The notes under the pieces are model-generated. The model did no database searches and was not told the origin of the DNA. It saw only the letters and a program-made list of their open reading frames with translations. Of a DNA stretch of 64,000 nt, positions 52,564-62,712 are shown in pieces. Position 1 is the first letter of the stretch. Each line of letters starts with the position of its first letter. This stretch comes from Pectobacterium wasabiae CFBP 3304 (GTDB lineage: Bacteria; Pseudomonadota; Gammaproteobacteria; Enterobacterales; Enterobacteriaceae): positions 3,782,001 to 3,846,000 of the forward strand of contig NZ_CP015750.1 of assembly GCF_001742185.1 (NCBI RefSeq), in the 5' to 3' direction. Both the position numbers and the translations under genes were made by a program.

Positions 52564-53487
52564 TTATTGCGATGCGTTTTTTTTGAGATGGAAATTCCAT
52601 GCTTCATCTAATAGCCACGCTTTTACTTTTTCTTGTTGAACCGATGGCGGTTTTCCACTGGCGGAAATTAAATAATATCCTCGTTCGGTGCGTATTTCTG
52701 GCCCACAGCGGAAAAGCTGTTTACTGTCCAGGAACGTGTCAATCAGTGGTCGCCAGCCAAGGGCAATTCCCTGGCCTTCAATAGCAGCCTGGATCACCAG
52801 AGAGTAGGCGTTAAAAGTACGTGATGCGCTATGATTTTGGCCGCTCATGTGGTGTTGGCGAAACCAGTCCTCCCAGGTCAACCAGCGTTGCGGGTGTGTT
52901 TCCGGCAGCTTTAACAATGGGTGATTCAGAAGTTTTTCAGGTGAGGGATTAGCCCCGAGATTGTCGATAATATTCTGGTTGCAAACAGGAACGACGTCTT
53001 CGGGGAACAGGCGCTGCGCCTGTGTTCCGGGCCAGTTACCGCTACCGAAATAGATGGCCAGATGCGCGTTGCTATCGCGGAAATTGTAGTCATTTGGTGA
53101 GGTTGATATCTGCACCTCGATGCCTGGGATCAGCGTTTGAATATTGTTCAGCCGTGGTAACAACCAGTAACTGGCGAACCCCATATCGGTATCGATGCGC
53201 AATGTACTGCGCTGGTGGCGAGTGCGCTCCAGTTGCTCGCTGATATCGTTAAGGCAGGCGCGGACGATTTGGTAAAGTCCAGTGCCCGATTCAGTTAACT
53301 CCACGCCGCGATGGCGTCGTTCAAATAAAGGGACATTAACCAGATTTTCAAGCGCTTGAATACGTTGACTTACGGCTGGTTGTGAAAGTCCCAGTTCGGT
53401 TCCCGCCGCGGTAAAATTGCCATGACGTGCTGCCGCTTCGAAGACGACCAACACCTGTAATGGTGGAAGTTGTAATTTTTTTGCCAT
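52564..53487 (-). CDS. LysR-family regulator of choline sulfate use
   Basis: A 307-residue LysR protein. The winged helix-turn-helix (ARHGNFTAAGTELGLSQPAV) is followed by an effector domain. It is close in type to the GcvA-like subgroup. It sits between choVW and the divergent betC-choX. The gap between its start and betC is only 106 bases and should hold both promoters. Control of betC-choX and perhaps choVW by choline-O-sulfate or choline is inferred from position. Confidence 0.87.
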   Translation of the reverse strand: MAKKLQLPPLQVLVVFEAAARHGNFTAAGTELGLSQPAVSQRIQALENLVNVPLFERRHRGVELTESGTGLYQIVRACLNDISEQLERTRHQRSTLRIDTDMGFASYWLLPRLNNIQTLIPGIEVQISTSPNDYNFRDSNAHLAIYFGSGNWPGTQAQRLFPEDVVPVCNQNIIDNLGANPSPEKLLNHPLLKLPETHPQRWLTWEDWFRQHHMSGQNHSASRTFNAYSLVIQAAIEGQGIALGWRPLIDTFLDSKQLFRCGPEIRTERGYYLISASGKPPSVQQEKVKAWLLDEAWNFHLKKNASQ

Positions 53488-53593
53488 AAATTGACCTTAT
53501 GCCATGATAATAAAATAACCTCTTCACAGAACGAAAAGGGTGTGCGATAAAAATATCACGATTCATTTAATTGATTTAATCTTCTGTCTTATT

Positions 53594-55138
53594 ATGCATA
53601 TAAATAAACCGAATATCGTTATTCTTATGGCCGATCAATTAACGGCATCGGCATTACACACCTATGGAAATAAGGTTAGCCTTACGCCAAATATTGATAA
53701 ATTGGCGCGCGAAGGCGTGGTATTTGAATCAGCGTATTGTAATAGTCCACTATGTGCACCGTCGCGTGCCTCGTTGATGACAGGGCAGTTTATTTCAAAA
53801 AATGCGGTATTTGATAACGCAGCGGAGTTTCATGCTGATTCGCCAACATTTTGTCACTATTTGCGTGAGCAAGGGTATCGCACCTGGCTTTCCGGCAAGA
53901 TGCATTTTTGCGGCCCAGATCAACTTCATGGCTTTGATGAGCGACTGACCACGGATATCTATCCCGCAGATTTTGGCTGGACGCCCGATTGGCGTCATCC
54001 AGAGAAGCGTCTGGACTGGTATCATAATATGAGTTCAGTGTTGGAGGCGGGTGAATGCGTGCGAACCAATCAGCTTGATTTTGATGATGAAGCCCTGTTT
54101 TTAGCGCGGCAACGACTGTATGACGCCGCCCGCCGCCCCGAGGATCGGCCGTTCCTGTTGCTATTGTCATTGACGCACCCACACGACCCATTCGCTATTC
54201 CCCGGCGCTATCTCGATCGCTTCAACGCTGAGGACATCGATTTGCCAAAAACACAGGCAGGTGATGTTGAGGACGATCCCCATTCTGCGCGTCTGAGGGC
54301 TATGTATCAATTGGAAGGGGGGCTGCTGAGTGAAGAGGATATTCGCCGAGCTCGTCATGCCTATTACGGTGCTATGGCGTATGTGGATGACTGCTTTGGT
54401 GAGGTGGTGCGCACATTGGAAGAAACTGGGCTTGCGGAAGATACGATCGTTTTTGTGGTAGCCGATCACGGTGAAATGCTGGGCGAACGCGGCCTGTGGT
54501 ACAAGATGACTTTCTTTGAAAATGCAGTTCGTATCCCTTTTATTGTGCATAACCCAAAACGCTTTGCACCACGTCGAATCGCACAGAACGTTTCGCTGGT
54601 TGATTTGCTGCCTACCCTTAGCGAATTGGCAAGCGGTGAGGATCGCACAGCGCAGGCAATTGCACCGCTGGATGGGCACAGTTTAGTGCCGCATCTGCGT
54701 GGAGAGCCAGGGCCGGATGGCGTATACAGCGAATATCTAGCAGAAGGTGCGATAGGGCCAATGGTGATGATTCGCCGTGAGGCATGGAAATATATTCATT
54801 CGCTGAATGACGCGCCACAGTTGTTCAATTTGCAACAGGATCCGTATGAAAAGTGCAATCTGGCAACCGACAGTAAATATCAGGGCGTCGTTGAAAGCTT
54901 TGCTAAAGAAGTGGCAGCACGTTGGCAGTTGGACAGCTTGAACCAGCAGGTGCTAGCGAGCCAGCAAAAGAGATTGTTTTTAACCCGTATCGCGGGTCGT
55001 GACGCGATCCCTAAATGGGACTATCAGCCTCGTCAGGAAGCCTCGCAGCGCTATATTCGCAACCATCAAACACTGGACGAGCAAGAAGCCTTTGCCCGCT
55101 ACCCACAGCCGTTAAAGAAATCAATCGGGGAAGAATAA
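53594..55138 (+). CDS. betC: Choline-sulfatase
   Basis: A 514-residue type I sulfatase (Sinorhizobium BetC is 512). It removes sulfate from choline-O-sulfate. The catalytic cysteine, which must become formylglycine, is Cys54 in NSPLCAPSRASLMTGQF (CxPSR motif), matching Cys54 of BetC. Metal ligands are in VILMADQ and VADHGEMLGE. No signal peptide is seen, so it acts in the cytoplasm. I chose ATG 53594 because the family starts KPNIVILMADQ. A GTG at 53540 is not supported. Its stop shares one base with choX (TAATG). Confidence 0.93.
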   Translation: MHINKPNIVILMADQLTASALHTYGNKVSLTPNIDKLAREGVVFESAYCNSPLCAPSRASLMTGQFISKNAVFDNAAEFHADSPTFCHYLREQGYRTWLSGKMHFCGPDQLHGFDERLTTDIYPADFGWTPDWRHPEKRLDWYHNMSSVLEAGECVRTNQLDFDDEALFLARQRLYDAARRPEDRPFLLLLSLTHPHDPFAIPRRYLDRFNAEDIDLPKTQAGDVEDDPHSARLRAMYQLEGGLLSEEDIRRARHAYYGAMAYVDDCFGEVVRTLEETGLAEDTIVFVVADHGEMLGERGLWYKMTFFENAVRIPFIVHNPKRFAPRRIAQNVSLVDLLPTLSELASGEDRTAQAIAPLDGHSLVPHLRGEPGPDGVYSEYLAEGAIGPMVMIRREAWKYIHSLNDAPQLFNLQQDPYEKCNLATDSKYQGVVESFAKEVAARWQLDSLNQQVLASQQKRLFLTRIAGRDAIPKWDYQPRQEASQRYIRNHQTLDEQEAFARYPQPLKKSIGEE

Positions 55139-56085
55139 TGAAGCAGAAATCATTGTCGGTATCCATGCTGCTGGCCGTTGCCGCGTTGTTGCCGGTAACC
55201 AGTTTTGCCGCAGAAGATCCACGCTGCGCCGTGGTCACGCAATCCGATCCTGGTTGGACAGATATAGCTTCAACCAACGCCGTGTCTGGTGTGGTGCTCA
55301 ATGCGCTCGGCTATCAGCAGAAAGTGCAGAATCTTTCCGTCGCATTAGCTTTTCAGGGGCTGAAAACCGGACAGATTGACGTGTTCCTCGGAAACTGGAT
55401 GCCCGCGCAGGAACCGGTTATCAGCAAATATATTGCAGACGGTTCAATCAAGGTGTTGGGAGCTAACCTCCCCGCGGCCAAATTCACACTGGCGGTGCCG
55501 GAGTATGTTGCAGAGGCTGGAGTGAAAGATTTTGCCGATTTACAGAAATACGCCGATAAGTTCGAACATAAAATATACGGCATTGCACCGGGTGCACCAG
55601 CCAATCAAAATATTAAAAAGATGCTGGATAAACAGGATTTTGGTCTCCAAGGCTGGAGCCTTGTTGAATCCAGTGAGAGTGGGATGTTGGCCCAGGTCAC
55701 CCGTGCGACGATGCGTAATCAGTGGGTGGTCTTTCTTGGCTGGGAACCGCATGCGATGAATACGCGCTTCAAACTTAACTATTTAAGCGGAGGGGATGCC
55801 TATTTCGGGCCTAACTACGGTAGCGCGACGGTGAATACGGTGACACGTAAGGATTTCGCTACGCAGTGTCCGAATCTTAACCGTTTTTTCAGCCAGTTAA
55901 CGTTTGATGTCGCACTAGAGAATGCCATTATCAGCCGCGTACTGGATGATAAACAAAGTGCTGAGGAAGCGGCGCGGGCAGAACTGATGAAACATCCGGA
56001 ACGGCTTTCGACCTGGCTTAACGGAGTAACTAACCGGGAAGGCCAGCCTGCTGAACCTATCGTGAGAAAAGCGCTCGGGATTTAA
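55138..56085 (+). CDS. choX: Choline ABC transporter substrate-binding protein
   Basis: A 315-residue periplasmic protein of the ProX/OpuAC/ChoX type. A signal peptide ends near TSFAAED (about residue 23). SDPGWTDIAS and GWEPHAMN are typical of the quaternary-amine-binding group, where aromatic residues cage the ammonium head. Translation is coupled to betC by a TAATG overlap, so sulfate ester import or cleavage and choline capture are made together. ChoW and ChoV are encoded on the other strand nearby. Confidence 0.9.
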   Translation: MKQKSLSVSMLLAVAALLPVTSFAAEDPRCAVVTQSDPGWTDIASTNAVSGVVLNALGYQQKVQNLSVALAFQGLKTGQIDVFLGNWMPAQEPVISKYIADGSIKVLGANLPAAKFTLAVPEYVAEAGVKDFADLQKYADKFEHKIYGIAPGAPANQNIKKMLDKQDFGLQGWSLVESSESGMLAQVTRATMRNQWVVFLGWEPHAMNTRFKLNYLSGGDAYFGPNYGSATVNTVTRKDFATQCPNLNRFFSQLTFDVALENAIISRVLDDKQSAEEAARAELMKHPERLSTWLNGVTNREGQPAEPIVRKALGI

Positions 56086-56295
56086 TGTGGCACCCGACGC
56101 CAGAGTCTTGTCATCATATTGCTTGGGGGAAACGCAGGAAGCAGAAAACGGAATCATGCTCACAGAGTCACTGCTGTGTACTGAAATTTAGCCGCTTTTT
56201 TGCGAGATGTTTCCCTACCTGAGTTTTCCGTTCTGTTGTATTAGCCTGAGTTACCGCAACATTCCGGAACGGACTACAGGAAAAGAGGGAAAACT

Positions 56296-58587
56296 GTGCC
56301 ATGGCAAGGAACGATGTCGATAAATAGTCTGGCTTGGGCTGGCGTGCTGGGCATCTTGCCGCTACTTTTTTTATCGCACATCCCAGCGCAAATGCTGCTG
56401 TGGTGGGGGCTGGGCCTATCTAGCTGCGTGATAGTCGTAGGATATCGCTACGCGGGGGTACGCTTTGTGGCGATTGTTGCCACTAGTTTTTTCTGGGCAT
56501 CGTTGAATGCGCAAACCCTGTTGTTACAAATTGAACGCTTGACGCCGGAACCCGTTAGCGCTGTCGTGGTGATAAGCAGCATACGGTTCAGTGAGCACGA
56601 TGATACCTGGATCACGGTTCGAATTGAGCAAGTAAACCAACGCCGGGTCTTCCCTCCTGTGTATGCCCAACTGGCCGTATCACCTGCGATGGAAAACTGG
56701 TGCGGTGGTCAACGTTGGGGAGTAACCGCCACTTTTCGCCCCATCCATAGTCGGTTAAATGAAGGTGGCTTTGATAGTCAACGCTGGGCGATGGCTAAAC
56801 GGCAACCGTTATCGGGCCGTGTGCTAGCGGCGAACGTAATGGATAGCCGCTGTGATTTTCGCCAGCATACGATCGCAAAGGCGGAGCAGCAGGTAGATGG
56901 ATTGCCGTGGCGTTCCATTTTGCTAGCGCTAACGTTTGGTGAGATGAAAACGGTTAGCACTGAACTCAAGGCGCTACTTCAGAATACTGGAACGATGCAT
57001 CTGATGGCGATTTCTGGCCTTCATATTGTGCTTGCTAGCCTGTTTGGCTGGGGAATAATGCGGGCGTTACAGTATGGCTTTCCCGTGCAATGGATTGGCT
57101 ACCGCCTCCCACTACTGACGAGCGTTATGGTTGCCTGGGGATATGTCTGGCTAGCAGGGGGAAACCCTCCTGCGGTGCGATCTGCGTTGGCACTTAGCGT
57201 ATGGGTCTGTCTAAAAATGTGGAACGTTAACTGCTCAGCCTGGCAGGTTTGGCTATGGTGCGTTGCATTGATTCTGGTCAGCGATCCATTGAGCGTGCTG
57301 TCAGACAGTTTTTGGCTATCTTGTCTTGCGGTGGCCTCGCTGATTTTTTGGTTTCAATGGGCGCCGCTTCCCTATCGGTTACAGACCCAGCGACGGTGGT
57401 TCTGGCTGCGTTGGATCCACCTGCAAACGGGGATCACGCTGTTGTTGATGCCCTTGCAGTTGCATATTTTCCATGGTGTTAGCATCACTTCTCTGCCTGC
57501 CAACCTGTGGGCCGTACCTTTAGTTACCTTTGTTACCACACCGCTTATTTTGCTGGCATTGAGCACGATTGCGTTTTCGCCGCTGAGCGAAATGCTTTGG
57601 TGGTTGGCGGATCTGTCACTGCGTGTGGTATTCGCTCCCCTGACTTATCTACAGACGGGGTGGGTTTATCTTGATGCGTCGCTGCTGATAGGGAGTATCG
57701 CAGGGTGGGGTACCGTCGTGATATGGCGCTTTAGCTGGTGGCGATGCTATCCCATGAGTGTTTGTGCTCTGATTCTTGTTTTATTGGTTTTTCGTATAAA
57801 GCGTGATGAACCGGAGTGGCGTGTGGACATGCTGGATGTCGGTCATGGTCTGGCCATTGTGATCGAACAACGTGGGAAGGCGGTGCTGTACGATACGGGA
57901 AACCGCTGGGAAGGGGGAGACATGGCGGCGCGAGAGATTTTACCCTATCTACGCTGGCGTGGCGTCGATGTGGAAAAAATCATCCTGAGCCACAGCCATA
58001 TGGACCACATCGGAGGGCTGGCAACGTTACAGACCGCTTACCCTGATGCTACGATCTATAGCGCTATCAACGCGGTAAATCATCGTTCTTGCCTGCGCGG
58101 CGAGCGTTGGCGCTGGCAAAGTCTTACGTTTACCGTGCTGTGGCCACTCACGCTCGTCGAGAGAGCGGAAAATAATGACTCCTGTGTTATCCGCGTTGAT
58201 GATGGGAAACACAGTGTTCTACTGACGGGGGATCTGGAGTCGGATGCGGAAAAAGCACTGATGAGAGTAGAACGCAGTGCGTTACGTGCGAATTTGTTAC
58301 AAATCCCCCATCATGGCAGTAACACCTCTTCGTCCCCTCCCTTTATTCGAGCGGTTGGCGCCGACGTTGTGATGGCGTCTGCGGCGCGTTATAACCCGTG
58401 GCGACTGCCTTCAGTAAAGGTTGTCGAGCGATATCGGCAACAGGGTTACTCATGGCTGGATACTGCGTCATTCGGGCAGCTAAGTGTTCGTTTTCTCAGC
58501 GATTCATGGCATGTTTTACGGTTCAGGGATCACATATCGCCTCGTTGGTATCATCAGTGGTTTGGCGTAGAGCGGTATAATGAGTAA
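56296..58587 (+). CDS. ycaI: ComEC/Rec2-family protein (YcaI)
   Basis: A 763-residue inner-membrane protein of the DNA-uptake channel family ComEC. N-terminal helices and an OB-like domain (about 1-200), the competence core with [19 protein letters not shown] near residue 240, and a C-terminal metallo-beta-lactamase domain with [13 protein letters not shown] near residue 565. The C-terminus ends with [15 protein letters not shown] as in E. coli YcaI. The likely start is GTG 56296 (GAGGGA 5 bases upstream). ATG 56314 is possible. DNA uptake is the family role. Natural competence in this organism cannot be judged from here. Confidence 0.92.
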   Translation: MPWQGTMSINSLAWAGVLGILPLLFLSHIPAQMLLWWGLGLSSCVIVVGYRYAGVRFVAIVATSFFWASLNAQTLLLQIERLTPEPVSAVVVISSIRFSEHDDTWITVRIEQVNQRRVFPPVYAQLAVSPAMENWCGGQRWGVTATFRPIHSRLNEGGFDSQRWAMAKRQPLSGRVLAANVMDSRCDFRQHTIAKAEQQVDGLPWRSILLALTFGEMKTVSTELKALLQNTGTMHLMAISGLHIVLASLFGWGIMRALQYGFPVQWIGYRLPLLTSVMVAWGYVWLAGGNPPAVRSALALSVWVCLKMWNVNCSAWQVWLWCVALILVSDPLSVLSDSFWLSCLAVASLIFWFQWAPLPYRLQTQRRWFWLRWIHLQTGITLLLMPLQLHIFHGVSITSLPANLWAVPLVTFVTTPLILLALSTIAFSPLSEMLWWLADLSLRVVFAPLTYLQTGWVYLDASLLIGSIAGWGTVVIWRFSWWRCYPMSVCALILVLLVFRIKRDEPEWRVDMLDVGHGLAIVIEQRGKAVLYDTGNRWEGGDMAAREILPYLRWRGVDVEKIILSHSHMDHIGGLATLQTAYPDATIYSAINAVNHRSCLRGERWRWQSLTFTVLWPLTLVERAENNDSCVIRVDDGKHSVLLTGDLESDAEKALMRVERSALRANLLQIPHHGSNTSSSPPFIRAVGADVVMASAARYNPWRLPSVKVVERYRQQGYSWLDTASFGQLSVRFLSDSWHVLRFRDHISPRWYHQWFGVERYNE

Positions 58588-58624
58588 AATGGTCGGCTAT
58601 TTATTCCCGATTCAGGTTCACTAC

Positions 58625-60373
58625 ATGCTGAATGATAAAGATCTCTCCACTTGGCAGACCTTTCGCCGCCTATGGCCGATGATCTCTCCTTTTAAGGCAG
58701 GGCTTGCTGCTGCTGCAATCGCACTCATTATTAATGCAGCTGGCGATACTTTAATGCTCTCTCTGCTTAAACCCTTGCTGGATGACGGATTCGGTAAGGC
58801 GGAGCGTTCCGTATTGCTCTGGATGCCTCTGGTCGTTATTGGATTGATGATAGTGAGGGGGGTATCAGGTTTTGTCTCCAGCTACTGCGTTTCCTGGGTT
58901 TCCGGCAAAGTAGTCATGAATATGCGCCGTCGCCTTTTTTCCCACATCATGGGGATGCCGGTAGCGTTTTTCGACCAGCAGTCAACCGGGACACTGTTAT
59001 CACGTATCACCTATGATTCTGAGCAGGTTGCGTCTTCATCATCTGGCGCATTGATTACCGTCGTCAGAGAAGGGGCATCGATCATTGGCCTGTTCATTCT
59101 GATGTTCTACTACAGTTGGCAACTGTCCATCATCCTGATCGTAATTGCGCCGATTGTGTCAATCGCTATGCGCATGGTGTCCAAACGGTTCCGCAGTATC
59201 AGTAAAAACATGCAGGATACAATGGGGCACGTCACCACCAGCACGGAGCAAATGCTTAAAGGGCATAAAGAAGTGCTGATGTTTGGCGGTCAGGAAGTTG
59301 AAACCAAGCGTTTCGATCAGGTTAGTAACCGGATGCGTCAGCAGGGCATGAAGATGGTATCCGCGTCTTCAATTTCCGACCCTATCATCCAGTTGATCGC
59401 GTCACTGGCGCTGGCGTTTGTCCTGTATGCAGCCAGTTTCCCCAGCGTGATGGAGACGTTGACTGCCGGGACGATCACGGTGGTGTTCTCTTCCATGATT
59501 GCGCTGATGCGTCCGTTAAAATCACTGACTAACGTGAATGCGCAATTCCAGCGCGGTATGGCCGCATGCCAGACGCTGTTCGCTATTCTGGACATGGAAC
59601 AAGAACGTGACACGGGTAAACTGGAAATCGAACGTGCGAAAGGTGAACTCGAATTCCGTCAGGTGAATTTTGCTTATCCGGCAAGAGAAAATCTGGCGCT
59701 GAAGAATATCAATCTGCATATCCCCGTTGGGAAAACGGTGGCATTGGTTGGCCGCTCTGGTTCCGGTAAATCGACGATTGCCAGTTTGATCACGCGTTTT
59801 TACGATATTCAATCAGGTGAAATTCTGCTTGATGGCCATGATTTGCGTGAATATAACCTATCTTCTTTGCGTAATCAGGTGGCCTTGGTTTCTCAGAATG
59901 TGCATTTATTTAACGATACGATAGCGAATAACATTGCCTATGCCCGCAATGAACACTATAGCCGTGAGGAAATCGAGCGTGCGGCAAAAATGGCGTATGC
60001 GATGGACTTCATCAATAAGATGGAACATGGTCTGGACACGATTATTGGTGAAAATGGCGTGATGCTCTCTGGCGGTCAGCGCCAGCGTATTGCGATTGCC
60101 CGTGCGTTACTGCGCGATAGCCCGATCCTGATATTGGATGAAGCCACGTCGGCGTTGGACACCGAATCCGAACGTGCGATCCAGGCTGCATTAGATGAAT
60201 TGCAGAAAGATCGTACTGCGTTGGTGATTGCGCACCGTCTTTCCACGATTGAAAAGGCAGATGAAATTCTGGTAGTTGAAGATGGCAGAATCATTGAGCG
60301 TGGTAGTCATGCTGCGTTGTTGGCGACAAACGGAGCCTATGCACAGTTACATAGAATGCAGTTTGGCGAATGA
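58625..60373 (+). CDS. msbA: Lipid A / phospholipid flippase MsbA
   Basis: A 582-residue ABC half-transporter, the same length as E. coli MsbA. It flips lipid A-core across the inner membrane as a homodimer. Six helices are followed by an ATPase domain with Walker [12 protein letters not shown], signature [16 protein letters not shown] and Walker [14 protein letters not shown] chose ATG 58625 ([13 protein letters not shown]), which matches the family. The in-frame ATG at 58580 would add 15 residues and overlap comEC. It is coupled to lpxK by an ATGA overlap. Confidence 0.98.
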   Translation: MLNDKDLSTWQTFRRLWPMISPFKAGLAAAAIALIINAAGDTLMLSLLKPLLDDGFGKAERSVLLWMPLVVIGLMIVRGVSGFVSSYCVSWVSGKVVMNMRRRLFSHIMGMPVAFFDQQSTGTLLSRITYDSEQVASSSSGALITVVREGASIIGLFILMFYYSWQLSIILIVIAPIVSIAMRMVSKRFRSISKNMQDTMGHVTTSTEQMLKGHKEVLMFGGQEVETKRFDQVSNRMRQQGMKMVSASSISDPIIQLIASLALAFVLYAASFPSVMETLTAGTITVVFSSMIALMRPLKSLTNVNAQFQRGMAACQTLFAILDMEQERDTGKLEIERAKGELEFRQVNFAYPARENLALKNINLHIPVGKTVALVGRSGSGKSTIASLITRFYDIQSGEILLDGHDLREYNLSSLRNQVALVSQNVHLFNDTIANNIAYARNEHYSREEIERAAKMAYAMDFINKMEHGLDTIIGENGVMLSGGQRQRIAIARALLRDSPILILDEATSALDTESERAIQAALDELQKDRTALVIAHRLSTIEKADEILVVEDGRIIERGSHAALLATNGAYAQLHRMQFGE

Positions 60374-61371
60374 TTGAGCGTATTTGGTCGGGACAGTCGC
60401 GGCTCTATTGGCTGCTGCTGCCGCTTGCGTGGTTATACGGATTTATCACTTTTCTGATCCGCCAGAGCTATCGATTAGGGTGGCGGAAACGCTGGCGCTC
60501 CCCCGTACCCGTGGTGGTGGTGGGGAATTTGACGGCAGGCGGTAATGGGAAAACACCGGTAGTCATTTGGCTTGTCGAGCAATTGCAACGCAAGGGATAT
60601 CGCGTAGGTGTGGTGTCCCGCGGCTATGGGGGAAAGGCTGAACGTTACCCACTGCTGCTGGATGCGTCGGTGACAACGATGCAGGCAGGCGATGAGCCCG
60701 TGTTGATTTTCCAACGTACCGGTGCGCCTGTTGCGGTTTCTCCCCGTCGTCGGGATGCCGTAAGCGCATTATTGGCCCGGAACTCGCTAGATGTGGTGAT
60801 CACCGACGATGGGTTACAGCACTATGCGTTGGCAAGAGATATTGAACTGGTTGTGATTGACGGGGTGCGGCGTTTTGGTAACGGTTGGTGGCTACCCGCT
60901 GGCCCAATGCGGGAAAGAGAATACCGCCTGGCATCGGTGGATGCCGTCATTGTTAACGGAGGTACTCCGCGAACAGGCGAGATGGGGATGACGTTAACGG
61001 CGAGTATGGCCGTTAATTTACTGTCAGGCGAATCCCGCTCGCTTAGCCTGTTACATGATGTGGTTGCGATGGCGGGTATCGGACATCCCCCGCGTTTTTT
61101 TGCGACGTTGCGTGATGCGGGCGTCAGTATTGCGCGCGAAGTTGCTTTTGCCGACCATCAATCGTACCAGCCAGCACAGCTTGAATCGTTGACCCAAGAT
61201 GCGGCGCAGCCGCTGCTGATGACGGAAAAAGATGCCGTAAAATGCAGGGCGTTCGCGAAGGATAACTGGTGGTATTTGCCCGTCGATGCCGTGCTCGCTG
61301 AGCCTCACGGCACACAATTACTTGATAAACTGGAAAACGTGATTAATCGGGATGTTGGCGACAAAACGTAA
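60370..61371 (+). CDS. lpxK: Tetraacyldisaccharide 4'-kinase
   Basis: A 333-residue membrane-associated kinase (E. coli 328) that adds the 4'-phosphate in lipid A synthesis. The P-loop [19 protein letters not shown] near residue 51 and the metal region [17 protein letters not shown] near residue 130 are intact. ATG 60370 overlaps the msbA stop. In E. coli ycaQ lies between lpxK and ycaR. It is absent here. Confidence 0.97.
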   Translation: MIERIWSGQSRLYWLLLPLAWLYGFITFLIRQSYRLGWRKRWRSPVPVVVVGNLTAGGNGKTPVVIWLVEQLQRKGYRVGVVSRGYGGKAERYPLLLDASVTTMQAGDEPVLIFQRTGAPVAVSPRRRDAVSALLARNSLDVVITDDGLQHYALARDIELVVIDGVRRFGNGWWLPAGPMREREYRLASVDAVIVNGGTPRTGEMGMTLTASMAVNLLSGESRSLSLLHDVVAMAGIGHPPRFFATLRDAGVSIAREVAFADHQSYQPAQLESLTQDAAQPLLMTEKDAVKCRAFAKDNWWYLPVDAVLAEPHGTQLLDKLENVINRDVGDKT

Positions 61372-61484
61372 ATCGATCTGGTGCCACAGTTTTAACTATC
61401 CCCAGTTGGTATCACACCTTATTAGATCGCTGCTATAGCGATAAAGAAAATGTCGGTCATCGATCGGCCAAAGATGGAGGAAGC

Positions 61485-61667
61485 ATGGATCACCGTTTAC
61501 TTGAGATTGTTGCCTGTCCTGTTTGTAATGGTCGGCTGTACTTTAATAAAGAGAAACTGGAATTGATATGCAAGGTCGATGGTTTGGCCTATCCAGTCCG
61601 TGATGGTATCCCCGTGCTGCTGGAAAACGAAGCGCGTAAACTTGGGGCTGACGAGATAACACAATGA
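61485..61667 (+). CDS. ycaR: Trm112-family protein YcaR
   Basis: A 60-residue protein with the zinc-ribbon-like pattern [14 protein letters not shown] and [10 protein letters not shown], the same length as E. coli YcaR. Its role is not established. It is always found next to kdsB in enterobacteria. GGAGG-like sequence precedes ATG 61485. The TGA stop overlaps the kdsB start (ATGA). Confidence 0.95.
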   Translation: MDHRLLEIVACPVCNGRLYFNKEKLELICKVDGLAYPVRDGIPVLLENEARKLGADEITQ

Positions 61668-62413
61668 CTTTTACTGTGATCATCCCTGCTCGTTTTGCAT
61701 CAAGTCGACTGCCGGGGAAACCGCTGGCGGACATCAACGGTAAACCGATGGTCGTCCATGTGATGGAACGGGCGCTGGAATCGGGTGCGCAGCGCGTTAT
61801 AGTGGCTACCGATCATCCTGACGTTGAGGTTGCCGTGCGACAAGCTGGTGGCGAGGTGTGTCTGACCCGCGCCGATCATAATTCTGGCACAGAGCGTCTG
61901 GCTGAAGTCATTGAACGGTACGGTTTTACCGATGATGATATTATCGTTAACGTTCAGGGTGATGAGCCACTCATTCCTTCCATTATTATTCGCCAAGTGG
62001 CGGAGAACCTCGCAGCGAGTAAAGCGGGAATGGCAACGCTGGCGGTGCCGATTGAAACCAGCGAAGAAGCGTTCAATCCAAATGCAGTGAAAGTGGTTAC
62101 CGACGCCGAGGGATACGCACTGTATTTTTCCCGTGCGACAATTCCTTGGGACAGGGAGCGTTTTGCTCAGTCGAAGGAAACCATTGGCGATCATTTCCTG
62201 CGTCATATCGGCATTTATGCTTACCGTGCGGGATTTGTGCGACGTTATGTCACTTGGGCTCCAAGCCAACTGGAGCAAATCGAATTGTTGGAGCAACTGC
62301 GCGTGTTGTGGTACGGAGAGAAGGTCCATGTTGCGGTCGCTAAAGCCGTTCCTAGTGTTGGTGTGGATACGCCAGAAGATCTAGCCCGCGTGCGACAAAT
62401 CATGGCGAGTTAA
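61664..62413 (+). CDS. kdsB: 3-deoxy-manno-octulosonate cytidylyltransferase
   Basis: A 249-residue CTP-dependent enzyme (E. coli 248) that activates Kdo for lipopolysaccharide. [16 protein letters not shown] near the N-terminus binds the nucleotide, and [11 protein letters not shown] near residue 97 holds the metal-binding aspartate. Coupled to ycaR by a 4-base overlap. Confidence 0.98.
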   Translation: MTFTVIIPARFASSRLPGKPLADINGKPMVVHVMERALESGAQRVIVATDHPDVEVAVRQAGGEVCLTRADHNSGTERLAEVIERYGFTDDDIIVNVQGDEPLIPSIIIRQVAENLAASKAGMATLAVPIETSEEAFNPNAVKVVTDAEGYALYFSRATIPWDRERFAQSKETIGDHFLRHIGIYAYRAGFVRRYVTWAPSQLEQIELLEQLRVLWYGEKVHVAVAKAVPSVGVDTPEDLARVRQIMAS

Positions 62414-62438
62414 TCAAACCTATCGCTCTGACCTCTTA

Positions 62439-62490
62439 CTTCATGGGGAGTCTATTTTTACTGAATAGATTTTCTCCATGAAGTTTTTCT
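62439..62490 (+). terminator. Terminator after kdsB
   Basis: A long hairpin with outer arms CTTCATG / CATGAAG and an inner CTATT/AATAG stem, followed by TTTTTCTT, 26 bases past the stop. Confidence 0.85.
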
Positions 62491-62582
62491 TCATATGACA
62501 TTTTATTTTTTAAGTTATTTAGCACTTATTTAGATAAACATTCTTAAAAACTCTTAAATTACACGGCACCTCTTTATTCATC

Positions 62583-62597
62583 GAAATGGTTCATTTC
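62583..62597. promoter_or_regulatory. Palindrome upstream of the pectate lyase gene
   Basis: GAAATG-GTT-CATTTC is a perfect 6-3-6 palindrome in the AT-rich region about 115 bases before the lyase start. It resembles a KdgR operator in content, but its AAA-TTT spacing is 7, not 5, so KdgR binding is doubtful. Confidence 0.4.
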
Positions 62598-62660
62598 CTT
62601 TTTTAATTTATGTGCCGCGAGCAGAACTTTTATTTTCATATTTAAATGCTACTATCAACT

Positions 62661-62688
62661 CGCCATGTTCTTGCATGGCGTTTTATTT
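62661..62688 (+). terminator. Terminator-like hairpin in the pectate lyase 5' region
   Basis: CGCCATG / CATGGCG with a 6-base loop, followed by TTTTATTTATTT. It ends about 25 bases before the pectate lyase ATG and just upstream of its AAGGA ribosome site. It may be a leader attenuator or the end of an unrecognised upstream RNA. Confidence 0.7.
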
Positions 62689-62712
62689 ATTTCAGCTAAG
62701 GATGGTAATAAT

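Noticed and set aside
62583..62597. KdgR operator before the pectate lyase gene
   Set aside because: The palindrome has the wrong spacing for the KdgR consensus, so I list it only as a palindrome of unknown use.
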